Assembly: GCA_026994745.1 (NCBI GenBank)
Contig: JALWPZ010000197.1
Span: forward strand, 1 to 52,620
DNA length: 52,620 bases
Origin: Campylobacteraceae bacterium
Lineage (GTDB): Bacteria; Campylobacterota; Campylobacteria; Campylobacterales; Sulfurovaceae
Direction of reading: 5' to 3'
This document shows, piece after piece, positions 29,004 to 36,842 of the stretch. Numbering within the stretch: the stretch's first letter is position 1; every line of letters starts with the position of its first letter. The notes under the pieces were generated by a model. That model made no database searches and had not been told where the DNA came from. It saw nothing but the letters and a program-made list of their open reading frames with translations. The translations under genes and the position numbers were made by a program.

Positions 29004-29966
29004 ATGAATAGGAACCTTTGGAAGTCTTTCGTTTTGTGCACCGCACTCGTCGCACCCATCAACGCCCAGTTCGTCACCATAGGTACGGGAGGCGTCACCG
29101 GGGTCTACTATCCCACCGGCGGCGCCATCTGCCGCATGGCCAACAAGATGAAAAAAGAGACCGGAATCCGATGCTCCGTCGAATCGACCGGAGGATCGGT
29201 CTACAACGTCAATACCATCAACGCCGGGGAGCTGGACTTCGCCATCGCCCAGAGCGACGTGGTCTATCAGGCCTATCACGGTGAAGGGAAGTTCCAGGGC
29301 AAACCGATCAAAAAGCTGCGCACACTCATGACCATCTATCCCGAGCTGCTGACCCTGGTCGTACGCAAAGACAGCGGCATCAAGGAGATCAAGGATATTC
29401 TGGGTAAGAGAATCAACATCGGCAACCCAGGAAGCGGACAACGCAATACCGTCGAGATCCTCTTCAAGGAATCTCCCGTCCTGAGCTTTGAGAAGCTCAA
29501 ATCCGCCCAGGAGCTTCGGGCCGCCGAATCTCCCACCGCGCTTAAGGACAATTTGATCGACGGTTACTTCTATGTGGTGGGACACCCCTCCGCCAACATC
29601 AAGGATGCGGCCAACTCCGTCGCCATCGACCTGATCCCCATCGACGAGAAATCCTGTCCCACGGTCAAAACGCTCCTGAAAAAGTATCCCTTCTACGGCA
29701 AAGGGGTTATTCCCGCCGGGATGTACAAGGGGGTCGATCATGACACCCCCAGCTACGGGGTGAAGGCGACTCTGGTCACCAGCGCCGATGTGGACGACAA
29801 AGCGGTCACCACCATCATGAAGGCGATCCTGGGCAACTTCGACGAATTCAAGAAGCTCCATCCCGCCTACAAGACCATCACCAAAGAATCCCTGGTCGAA
29901 GGATTGGGCGCACCTCTCCATCCTGCGGCCGAAGCTTACTTCAAAAAGATCGGCGTGCTGAGATAA
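29004..29966 (+). CDS. TAXI-family TRAP transporter solute-binding protein
   Basis: A 320-residue periplasmic binding protein with a Sec signal peptide (residues 1-21, ending INA). The mature protein begins QFVTIGTGGVTGVYYPTGGAICRM, the typical TAXI motif, then GGSVYNVNTINAGELDFAIAQSD. TAXI proteins bind dicarboxylates, glutamate or similar acids for TRAP permeases. No DctM/DctQ fused permease is adjacent: it is a single gene with its own strong promoter and terminator, lying divergent from frdCAB. The partner permease must be elsewhere or the protein acts as a sensor subunit. Confidence 0.92.
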   Translation: MNRNLWKSFVLCTALVAPINAQFVTIGTGGVTGVYYPTGGAICRMANKMKKETGIRCSVESTGGSVYNVNTINAGELDFAIAQSDVVYQAYHGEGKFQGKPIKKLRTLMTIYPELLTLVVRKDSGIKEIKDILGKRINIGNPGSGQRNTVEILFKESPVLSFEKLKSAQELRAAESPTALKDNLIDGYFYVVGHPSANIKDAANSVAIDLIPIDEKSCPTVKTLLKKYPFYGKGVIPAGMYKGVDHDTPSYGVKATLVTSADVDDKAVTTIMKAILGNFDEFKKLHPAYKTITKESLVEGLGAPLHPAAEAYFKKIGVLR

Positions 29967-29973
29967 CATTTCA

Positions 29974-30010
29974 ACGACGTCTCCCTTCCGGGACGTCGTC
30001 TCTTATTTCT
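29974..30010 (+). terminator. Intrinsic terminator after the TAXI gene
   Basis: Perfect 8-bp stem ACGACGTC/GACGTCGT with a 10-nt loop, starting 8 bp after the stop codon and followed by the T-rich CTCTTATTTCTTCTC. Confidence 0.7.
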
Positions 30011-30034
30011 TCTCGATTCGCTACAATTCCTTCC

Positions 30035-30217
30035 ATGAAACATTCCATTGCGATCATCTTCCTATCCTGTCTGGGACTGAATATCACCGCATGTACCAGC
30101 ATCGTCACCGCTCCCATCGAAGTGGCCGGATCCGTCGCCGAAGCGGGTATCGGAATGGTGGGCGCGGCGGGCGGCGCCGTCGTGGACATCGCCACCGGCG
30201 GGGATGACGACGAATAA
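30035..30217 (+). CDS. Small lipoprotein
   Basis: A 60-residue peptide. The signal peptide ends in a lipobox-like LNITAC, with lipidation expected at Cys20. The mature part of 40 residues is Gly/Ala/Val-rich (EAGIGMVGAAGGAVVDIATGG) and ends in an acidic DDDE. It could form an amphipathic or membrane-associated hairpin. No enzymatic motif. Similar tiny Gly/Ala-rich lipoproteins occur widely; function unknown. It has little space for a separate promoter after the preceding terminator. Confidence 0.65.
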   Translation: MKHSIAIIFLSCLGLNITACTSIVTAPIEVAGSVAEAGIGMVGAAGGAVVDIATGGDDDE

Positions 30218-30304
30218 GTCAGGATAGAAAACTGAACCTTCATCCCCTCATCTCTTCATCCGCTTATGACCCTATCTCCCTTTCCCCCATTTCCCCTACT
30301 CTGC

Positions 30305-30310
30305 TATAAT
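30305..30310 (+). promoter_or_regulatory. -10 box of the GluRS-like operon
   Basis: TATAAT 24 bp before the ATG at 30334. The short leader contains CCCG-N8-CGGG (30311-30326), whose 3' arm overlaps the GGGAGG ribosome-binding site. Confidence 0.6.
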
Positions 30311-30333
30311 CCCGAAAAAATCCGGGAGGCCTC

Positions 30334-31650
30334 ATGCTGCGATTCGCTTTTTCCGATCAAACGCCCCTGAGCGTCGCCGAACTTCGAATCGCTCTGATCA
30401 ATTACATTCTGGCGAAGCAGCGCAACGAAGGTTTCGTTCTTTGGATTCTCGATACCGAAAGCCAGCACGATGGACCGAGGTACGACGGTGAGAACCGGGA
30501 ACTCCTGGAGAAGTTCGCGATCCCAAGCGATCGGATCTTCCACCAAAGCGAAGCCAAAACCCGGCATCAGCAGCTGGCGATCCGACTCCTGGAAGAGCGA
30601 AAAGCCTTCCTCTGCATCTGCCATCCGGAGGATCTGGAGCGGGAGAAGCGCGAAGCCGAGGCGGCCGGCCATCCCTATCGCTACAGCGGCCGCTGCCTCC
30701 AACTTCCCACCGAGGAGATCCGCCGGATCCGGGAGGAGAAGATCCCCTTCACCCTGCGGATCCGAAAGCCCCAGGAAACGAGCGGTTTCCGGGACCTCCT
30801 CCTGGGAGAGCGACGGGCCGAGCCCAACGAAGTGGATCACTTCGTCATCCTTCGAGCCGACGGGACCCCCACCCCCCTCTTCGCCACCGCCGTGGACGAC
30901 ATGATCGCGGGGATCACTCTGGTGGTCCAGGAAGAGTCGGAGCTCGATTCCGTCCCCAGACAGGTCCATATCCGCAACGCCCTGGGATACGAAGCGCAGA
31001 TCGAGTACGCCCATCTGCCTCTCCTACGGGACGAAGAGGGCCATCGCATTCACGCTGCAAAGGAGGCCTACCAAGTCCGCTCTCTGCTCAAAGAGGGATA
31101 CCTTCCCGACGCCATTCTCAACTACCTGCTTACGCTGGGCATCGAGACCCCCACGGAGATCTTCACGCTTCCCGATGCCGTGGAGTGGTTCGACCTGAAA
31201 CGGATCCATCGGGAAGAGCCACGGTTCCGATTCGAAGAGTTGCGACGGATCAATCGGGAGCATCTGCGTCGCATGGAAGAGCGGAAGCTCTCCCGGCTCT
31301 TCGGCTTCGCCGACGAGGGGATCGGCTCCCTGCTCAAACTCTTTTTGGAGGATGCCGCCACGATCAACGAGCTCGACGCGATCCTGCGCCGGATCTTCTC
31401 TCCCAAAAACTGCAACGGCGACGAAGGGGAGCGATTGCGCATCCTGAGCCAGGCGATCCTCGAAGCCCCCTACTTCGAAAACTACGAAGGGTTCCGAAGG
31501 GATCTCTCGATCCGAACGGGATGGGAGGACGAACGCCTGGAGCCCCTTCTTCGAAGACTGATCGGCGTGGAGGATTCCGATCCCGCGCCGGAAACGCTCT
31601 ATCCCCATCTCAAATCCTATATCACGGAGGTAGCACGATGTCAGCCCTGA
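30334..31650 (+). CDS. gltX: Glutamyl-tRNA synthetase-like protein lacking HIGH and KMSKS
   Basis: A 438-residue protein of GluRS length. The framework matches bacterial GluRS throughout: MLRFA at the start, EVDHFVILRADGTPT, EYAHLPLLRDEEG, GYLPDAILNYLLTLG, INREHLRRM and a C-terminal anticodon-binding region. However, where GluRS has SPTG..HIG there is SDQTPLSVAE (residues 7-16), IEDTD is ILDTE, RGEDHLSN is QEESELDS, and KMSKR is RIHAA (238-242). The frame is intact and the gene leads an operon, so it is not decayed by frameshift. Aminoacylation by the normal mechanism is improbable. It may bind tRNA or act as a regulator or modifying enzyme. A functional GluRS must be encoded elsewhere. Confidence 0.85.
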   Translation: MLRFAFSDQTPLSVAELRIALINYILAKQRNEGFVLWILDTESQHDGPRYDGENRELLEKFAIPSDRIFHQSEAKTRHQQLAIRLLEERKAFLCICHPEDLEREKREAEAAGHPYRYSGRCLQLPTEEIRRIREEKIPFTLRIRKPQETSGFRDLLLGERRAEPNEVDHFVILRADGTPTPLFATAVDDMIAGITLVVQEESELDSVPRQVHIRNALGYEAQIEYAHLPLLRDEEGHRIHAAKEAYQVRSLLKEGYLPDAILNYLLTLGIETPTEIFTLPDAVEWFDLKRIHREEPRFRFEELRRINREHLRRMEERKLSRLFGFADEGIGSLLKLFLEDAATINELDAILRRIFSPKNCNGDEGERLRILSQAILEAPYFENYEGFRRDLSIRTGWEDERLEPLLRRLIGVEDSDPAPETLYPHLKSYITEVARCQP

Positions 31651-31925
31651 TCTACGCACTGGTCCAGGTGATCCATACGATCATCAACGTCTATATCTGG
31701 ATGATCCTGATTGCGGCGATCCTCAGTTTCGTCCAGCCCAACCCCTCCAACCCCACGGTACGATCCCTGATCCTGGGGCTCTACCGCCTCACCGAGCCCG
31801 CCTTTGCCTGGGTCCGGAGGAAATTTCCCTTCGTCCTGGTGGGAGGGATCGACCTCTCTCCCATCGTCATCCTGCTGGCGCTTCAGTTCCTCGATACCTT
31901 CCTGCTGAAGCTTGTCTTCGGATGA
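31638..31925 (+). CDS. yggT: YggT family membrane protein
   Basis: A 95-residue protein with two membrane helices. The YggT pattern is clear: IINVYIWMILIAAILSFVQP, NPSNPTVRSLILGLYRLTEP and GGIDLSPIVILLALQFL. Family members have been linked to osmotic stress and chloroplast/bacterial division-type functions, but no biochemical role is established. ATG 31638 lies 13 bp inside the GluRS-like gene, with CGGAGG upstream. Its stop overlaps the start of the transglycosylase gene (ATGA). Confidence 0.9.
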   Translation: MSALIYALVQVIHTIINVYIWMILIAAILSFVQPNPSNPTVRSLILGLYRLTEPAFAWVRRKFPFVLVGGIDLSPIVILLALQFLDTFLLKLVFG

Positions 31926-33463
31926 GAACCCTCGCTCTTCTTCTCCTTCTGGGGCTCCTTCTCCCCCTGGGGGCCAGGAGCTTCAGTTACGAAGAGGTCC
32001 ACTCCATGCCCAAGGGGGTGGAGAAGGATTACTACATCTGGCGCTACCTGCAGCAAAACAGCACCAGCGTCGCCCAGGCCAAAAAGATCATCCGGGAGGC
32101 ATCGGCCATCAACCCCTCCCTGAAAAAGGCCTATCGCAAAAAGACCCATCTCAACCCTCCGGTCCCCAAGCGTCCCGCCAAAGAGCTCACTCCCCGACAG
32201 AAGCGGGAGCGGGAGCGCAAACTCGCCATCGCTCGAACGATCCTCAAAAGCCCCGATCCCCTGCGTGCCTGGCAGAAGCTCGATCCCGCCATGAAGCTCT
32301 TCGTCTTCAAACACGCCGGGGTCAAAGGTCGCAAACGACTCGATCACAGCATGAGCGAACGAGCCTGGCAGGAGCTCAGCCGCTACCCCGACGCCAACCT
32401 GATGATCCACTACATCCGTCGGGATCACCTGCCGAAACTCTCCCGGATCCTGCGTTACGAACCGGCCAAGGACAACGCCCTGCGCTACGACTATCTGATG
32501 CGCATGGGCTTCGAAGCGCTCAACCGGGGCGACACCGGTCTGGCGGAGTACGATTTCGCCCGCGCCGTCTCCAAGGCCTCCAAGCGGGAATTGGCGGACC
32601 GTGCGCTCTTCTGGGCTTGGAAGGCGGAGGAGGACCGGGATTACCTGGACAAGCTTCTCAAGAGTTACGACATCAATATCTACACTCTGGCCGCCCGGGA
32701 TGCCGTCGGCAAGAAATACGACCTGGGGGAGACGCCGAAACTCCCCCACGGGACGGTGCCCGGCTTCAACATCCGCAATCCAATCCACTGGCACAAGCTC
32801 AAAGCGAAGATCTTCGATCCCAAGGTCGACAAGGAGCACCTCGCCAAACGCTTCGAAACCGACCAGACCGTCGGCCACTGGACCTACATCAAGACCAAAG
32901 CGGGCAAGGACATCCCCCAATACTTCCCCATGCCCTACCGGGAATTCATGAAGAGGCTTCCCATCAAACGTCAGGCGATCCTCTACGCCATCGCCCGTCA
33001 GGAGAGCCGCTTCATTCCCGCTTCGATCTCGGGCTCCTTCGCCCTGGGTCTCATGCAGATCATGCCTTTCCTGGTGGACCATCTGGCCAAGGTCCGCCAC
33101 GAGCGGGTGGACTACGACGACCTCTTCGACCCCATTACGGCCCTGAAGTACGCCAACACCCATATGGACTACCTGACCAAGTGGCTCCATCACCCCCTCT
33201 TCGTCGCCTACGCCTACAACGCGGGGATCGGCTACACCAAACGGTTGATCCGCCGCAAGGATCTCTTCGAGAACCGGAGCAAGTACGATCCATGGATCAG
33301 CCTGGAGCGGGTCGCCAACTATCAAGCCAACGACTACGGCAAAAAGGTCCTGGCCAACTACGTCATCTATATGAACAAGCTGGGATACCCCATCCACCTG
33401 ACGGAGCTGATGTCGGTCATCCACCGACCGGAACTCACCGACCGCTTCCGGGCCCGAAAATGA
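31922..33463 (+). CDS. Lytic murein transglycosylase (SLT domain)
   Basis: A 513-residue periplasmic enzyme cleaving peptidoglycan glycan strands. Signal peptide at residues 1-20 (Leu-rich). An alpha-helical superhelix-like region is followed by the SLT domain, with catalytic Glu361 in the ARQESRF motif, then GSFALGLMQIMP and AYNAGIGYTKRL. The overall layout is that of Slt70. It overlaps yggT by 4 bp and the following small gene by 4 bp. Confidence 0.93.
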   Translation: MRTLALLLLLGLLLPLGARSFSYEEVHSMPKGVEKDYYIWRYLQQNSTSVAQAKKIIREASAINPSLKKAYRKKTHLNPPVPKRPAKELTPRQKRERERKLAIARTILKSPDPLRAWQKLDPAMKLFVFKHAGVKGRKRLDHSMSERAWQELSRYPDANLMIHYIRRDHLPKLSRILRYEPAKDNALRYDYLMRMGFEALNRGDTGLAEYDFARAVSKASKRELADRALFWAWKAEEDRDYLDKLLKSYDINIYTLAARDAVGKKYDLGETPKLPHGTVPGFNIRNPIHWHKLKAKIFDPKVDKEHLAKRFETDQTVGHWTYIKTKAGKDIPQYFPMPYREFMKRLPIKRQAILYAIARQESRFIPASISGSFALGLMQIMPFLVDHLAKVRHERVDYDDLFDPITALKYANTHMDYLTKWLHHPLFVAYAYNAGIGYTKRLIRRKDLFENRSKYDPWISLERVANYQANDYGKKVLANYVIYMNKLGYPIHLTELMSVIHRPELTDRFRARK

Positions 33464-33792
33464 TCCACAGGCTCAAGGACACCGCTCTCTCCAAATCGAT
33501 CCACCTCACCGCCAACAGCAAGTGGAAGCGCTTTGGAAAGATCCTCGATCTTCGACTGGACACTCGAAGCCGAAGCATCGAAATGGAGCTTCTTCCCAAA
33601 GGGGAGAAGGAGCCCATTCTCCTGAAAGTGTTTCACTACGAGATCACCGATGAGAATGGGAAACATTGGCTCCGAGCCGAAAGGATCCAATGCTCCCGGG
33701 AGTGGATCGATCTCCTCGGAAATGAGTATCTCAGCGAGCATCCCATCGAAATCCCTGCACACTTGGCACAGTTGCTCAAGAAGGTTCTGTAA
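33460..33792 (+). CDS. Small protein of unknown function
   Basis: A 110-residue soluble protein, rich in charged residues and without signal or membrane segments. Its ATG overlaps the transglycosylase stop (ATGA), so it is translated as the last gene of the GluRS-like/yggT/slt unit. Visible pattern: a basic N-terminus (HRLKDTALSKSIHLT), beta-rich middle (LDLRLDTRSRSIEMELLPKG, PILLKVFHYEI) and a helical end (IPAHLAQLLKKVL). It belongs to no family I recognise; the beta-rich middle with repeated charge alternation resembles small conserved Campylobacterota proteins. Confidence 0.8.
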   Translation: MIHRLKDTALSKSIHLTANSKWKRFGKILDLRLDTRSRSIEMELLPKGEKEPILLKVFHYEITDENGKHWLRAERIQCSREWIDLLGNEYLSEHPIEIPAHLAQLLKKVL

Positions 33793-33859
33793 GCACTCGG
33801 CTTTCCTCCGAATCCGGACAAGAGTCGATCGATTGTTATTGAATTTTATAAACTTTTAC

Positions 33860-33865
33860 TATAAT
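33860..33865 (+). promoter_or_regulatory. -10 box of the PilJ-like secreted protein gene
   Basis: TATAAT within an AT-rich stretch (33838-33875), 28 bp before the ATG. Confidence 0.6.
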
Positions 33866-33892
33866 AAATCATCAAATTCTCCGGGGTGAAGC

Positions 33893-34720
33893 ATGTTGAA
33901 ACTACGAAAAGCTCTCTACAGCGGTTTGGTTCTGATCCTTCTGAACACGATGGTCTGGGCTGGCGAAAGCAGCGTGCACGTCTACTCCTTTCTGCACAAA
34001 GGGGGAGAGTTGCGGATGTTGACCATGCGGGTACTCCAGGAGTACGCCATGGTCGGCATGAAGAACCACTACAAAAACCCGCAGGAGGCCTTGCAGAAAG
34101 ATATGCAGACACTGGAGGATGGACTCCAAATGCTCATCGAATCCCTCAAGGACGACGAATCCAAAGAGGACTTCTCCCAGGCTTCTCTCCTCAAGGCGCA
34201 ACAGGGCATCCAAGAGGCGAAAAAGCTTCTGGGACAAGCCCCCTCCGAGAGAAGCGCGATGGAGTTCTGGAAAGCTCTCGACCAGGTCCGCGACGGGCTC
34301 AACCGCTCCCTGGTCCACCTCTCCCAGATGGTCTATCCCGACGACGATGTCGTCCAGGGGATCATGTACGCCAACCGCCTCTCCACCATCGCTCAGCGCT
34401 TCGGAGCCCTCTATCTCTACAAGGTATGGGGCTTCGGCGAAGAGCTCCACGCCAAGGAGCAGCTCGCCTTCCTCAATCAATTCTTCCCCGATACCATCGA
34501 AAATGTCCAAGAGAGTGCCGAAGAGCTCCCCGAGAAAGAACAGAAAGAGGTACAGAAACTTTTGGACGGAGTCAAGCGGAACCTCAGCTTTTTCGCCATC
34601 ATGGGAAAATCCTCCAGACGCTTCGTACCGACGCTGATCTACAGCAAATCGGAAAAGATCGCCAACAGTGCAGGAAAAATCGCCGAGATATTCGAGAAAC
34701 AGGCCCCCAAAGAGGAGTAA
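33893..34720 (+). CDS. Secreted helical protein, PilJ-N-like
   Basis: A 275-residue protein with a Sec signal peptide (about 1-23, ending VWAGE). The mature part is almost all helix. The segment GGELRMLTMRVLQEYAMVG and the later MGKSSRRFVPTLIYSKSEKIAN resemble the 'GRQRMLSQR...' repeats of the PilJ/NarX-type sensory domain (type IV pilus chemotaxis transducer N-terminal domain). Here the domain is free-standing in the periplasm rather than attached to a chemoreceptor or kinase. Monocistronic, with its own promoter. Assignment is by motif similarity only. Confidence 0.65.
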   Translation: MLKLRKALYSGLVLILLNTMVWAGESSVHVYSFLHKGGELRMLTMRVLQEYAMVGMKNHYKNPQEALQKDMQTLEDGLQMLIESLKDDESKEDFSQASLLKAQQGIQEAKKLLGQAPSERSAMEFWKALDQVRDGLNRSLVHLSQMVYPDDDVVQGIMYANRLSTIAQRFGALYLYKVWGFGEELHAKEQLAFLNQFFPDTIENVQESAEELPEKEQKEVQKLLDGVKRNLSFFAIMGKSSRRFVPTLIYSKSEKIANSAGKIAEIFEKQAPKEE

Positions 34721-34929
34721 GAAGGCTCCTCTACCAAAATCCTCCCACCACCTGTACTTCCATACTAGGCATGCAGGATCGCGTAGACTACTCCTATATT
34801 ATAAATAATATAAGAAATAATTTATCCTAAATAAAAATTAACTTTAATATTTCTTCATTATAATTGAAGCTTGGCGATAGTCAGGGAATCGGAAAGAGTC
34901 AATGGGAACGGCAAAGAAAAGGGGGAAGT
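34721..34929. other. AT-rich intergenic region with palindrome and -10 box
   Basis: 209 bp without an ORF. It holds an 18-bp near-perfect palindrome TATATTAT-AA-ATAATATA (34795-34812) and a TATAAT at 34859-34864. The G+C falls far below that of the surrounding sequence between 34790 and 34866. Confidence 0.6.
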
Positions 34930-35343
34930 ATGATGAGAAAACTCATAGCGGTTTTTTGGCTGGCGGGAACTTTGTGGGCCGGAGGTGATACAGGAAAAAG
35001 TGGATCCGACTGCCTGGCCCAACTCGAGAACGAACTGTTGACGAACTATATCGAATTGACGGAAATGCATCCCGATCACGCTCGGAAACATCTCCAGGAG
35101 ACGATCCGGAATCTGCATGCGAAGATCGACGAGTTGAAAACGAAACTTGCCGATGAGAAGAGGTGGGAAAAAGAGAGGATCGCCCTCGACCTCAGCCTCG
35201 AAGAGATCGAAAGGATCGGAAACGAGCCCTTTTCACTGGAGAACCTCCAACTCATGAGGGACAGCGTCCTTCTCCTCGATGCGCTGGCGACATCGTCGGC
35301 AATCCCTGACGAGGAGTATCGAAAGCTCAGCAGCTCCCGCTAG
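34930..35343 (+). CDS. Secreted coiled-coil protein of unknown function
   Basis: A 137-residue protein with a Sec signal peptide (RKLIAVFWLAGTLWAG, cleavage near residue 18). The mature part has one cysteine (GSDCLAQLENELLTNYIEL), then a strong heptad region (about 50-100: NLHAKIDELKTKLADEKRW) predicted to form a coiled coil. The start is ATG 34930 with GGGGGAAG upstream; TTG at 34864 in the same frame coincides with the promoter and is rejected. No recognised family. It follows the PilJ-like gene but has its own promoter. Confidence 0.75.
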   Translation: MMRKLIAVFWLAGTLWAGGDTGKSGSDCLAQLENELLTNYIELTEMHPDHARKHLQETIRNLHAKIDELKTKLADEKRWEKERIALDLSLEEIERIGNEPFSLENLQLMRDSVLLLDALATSSAIPDEEYRKLSSSR

Positions 35344-35376
35344 GATCCTTGCGGCGACCACCCCAAATAAACGGGT

Positions 35377-36669
35377 TCACTCCAGGGCCCATCTACGACG
35401 ACGGAACATCCACCACTGCAACACTCCACGAAAAAGAAAAAATCCCATAAAACTGATCCATAACGCCCAAGCGAGGGGCATCGTCAGCTTCAAGAGATAG
35501 AAACTCCCCAGATAGAGCGCCGTGGCGCTCAGCACCGCGTTGCGCATCGCCCGCACCGCCGTCATTCCGATGAAGATCCCGTCGTACATGAACGCCGCGA
35601 AGGAGACCAGAGGCAACAGTGCCGCCAGGGGCAGAAGCTCCATCGTCCGCTTCACCACCGCCGCCTGATCGGTGTAGATCCAGAGGATTGGCTCCCCGAA
35701 GACCCAATAGACCAGAGCGAAGAGGATCGCCAGGCCCGCACCCCAGGCCATGGAGTAACGAACCGCACGATCGAAACTCCGGCGATCCTTTGCCCCGTAA
35801 TATTTCCCCACCAGACTCTCCGCGGCATTGGCGAAGCCGTCGATGGCGAAACTCATCCAGATCATGAACTGCAACAACAGGATCATCACCGAAAGGGTCA
35901 ACGCCCCTCCCTTGGCCGCCTGTGCGTAGAAGAACGCCAGAGAAAAGGTCAACGCAAGGGTCCGCAAGAAGATGTTCCGGTTGACATGGAAGAAGCGCCC
36001 CAGCGCCTGGAACTCCAGCAATATCTCCATGGAGACGGGGCGGAGGGAACGACGATAGCGCCGCATGAGCCAGAGTGCGTAGAGCAATCCGACGTACTGG
36101 GCCGCCACGGTCCCCCAAGCCGCCCCGGCGATCCCCCAATCCAGACTGCGAACGAGGAAGAAACTCAATCCCACGTTGACCAGGTTGACCAACAGGGTCA
36201 CATAGAGAGGATAGCGTGCGTTCTGTACCCCGAAAAAGAAGCCGGTGCTCACATAGAGCAGCAATACCGCAGGAGCGGTGAGAAGCCGGATCGTGAAGTA
36301 TTCGTGGGTGAAGGAGTAGTAGGCCGGCTCCACGTTCATCAGATAGGCGGAGAGTCGGAAGATCCACTCTCCGGACAGGATCATCGGGATCCCCAGAACC
36401 AGGGCCAGAAGTGCCGCCCGATAGAGGGTCCGGGAGAGTTCCTCTTTCTCGCCGGCCCCGTAGGCCTGGGCCACCATCCCTGTGGTCCCCATGCGCAGAA
36501 AGCCGAAGCTGCTGTAGAGGAACATGAAGATCATCCCCCCGACCCCCAGCGCGGCCAGATGGGCGGTGGAGAGGTGTCCCATCAGCGCCGTATCCACGGA
36601 GCTGATCAAGGGAACGGAGATGTTGGCGAGGATATTGGGGAGGGCCAGTCGAAGGATTTCCCGATTCAT
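35377..36669 (-). CDS. MATE family efflux transporter (DinF-like)
   Basis: A 430-residue protein with 12 membrane segments in two homologous halves. The N-terminus NREILRLALPNILANISVPLISSVDTALMGHL and MGTTGMVAQAYGAGEKEEL are typical of MATE transporters of the DinF subgroup, which export cationic compounds using Na+ or H+ gradients. The second half repeats the pattern at AIDGFANAAESLVGKYYGAKDR. Normal length. The substrate is not decidable. It is monocistronic between two divergent/convergent neighbours. Confidence 0.93.
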   Translation of the reverse strand: MNREILRLALPNILANISVPLISSVDTALMGHLSTAHLAALGVGGMIFMFLYSSFGFLRMGTTGMVAQAYGAGEKEELSRTLYRAALLALVLGIPMILSGEWIFRLSAYLMNVEPAYYSFTHEYFTIRLLTAPAVLLLYVSTGFFFGVQNARYPLYVTLLVNLVNVGLSFFLVRSLDWGIAGAAWGTVAAQYVGLLYALWLMRRYRRSLRPVSMEILLEFQALGRFFHVNRNIFLRTLALTFSLAFFYAQAAKGGALTLSVMILLLQFMIWMSFAIDGFANAAESLVGKYYGAKDRRSFDRAVRYSMAWGAGLAILFALVYWVFGEPILWIYTDQAAVVKRTMELLPLAALLPLVSFAAFMYDGIFIGMTAVRAMRNAVLSATALYLGSFYLLKLTMPLAWALWISFMGFFLFRGVLQWWMFRRRRWALE

Positions 36670-36801
36670 GAGACTCCCTTTTTTCCCGTCATTCTATCCC
36701 TTACTTTCATCCGATTGATCGTTCCGATCGGCGAAGAAGCGAAACGGGGTACAGTCCCGGACAACCAAACGAATCCAATACGGTATATTGAAATGGGTTC
36801 G

Positions 36802-36833
36802 TAAAATTTGATCCGACCGAAATCGGGAGGATC
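36802..36833 (-). terminator. Probable terminator after argG
   Basis: On the minus strand GATCC-TC-CCGA-TT-TCGG-TC-GGATC forms two stacked stems with an internal TC/TC loop, starting 10 bp after the argG stop and followed by AAATTTT. The T-run is short. Confidence 0.5.
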
Positions 36834-36842
36834 GAAGAGGCG

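Noticed and set aside
30334-31650. Pseudogene or sequencing error as an explanation for the odd GluRS
   Set aside because: No frameshift or stop over 438 codons; the changes lie precisely at catalytic motifs while flanking framework is preserved, and downstream genes stay translationally coupled.
31912-33792. A 626-codon frame over the transglycosylase gene
   Set aside because: Only its last 110 codons (33460-33792) are a real gene; the rest is a low-complexity Pro/Arg/Gln reading of the transglycosylase DNA.
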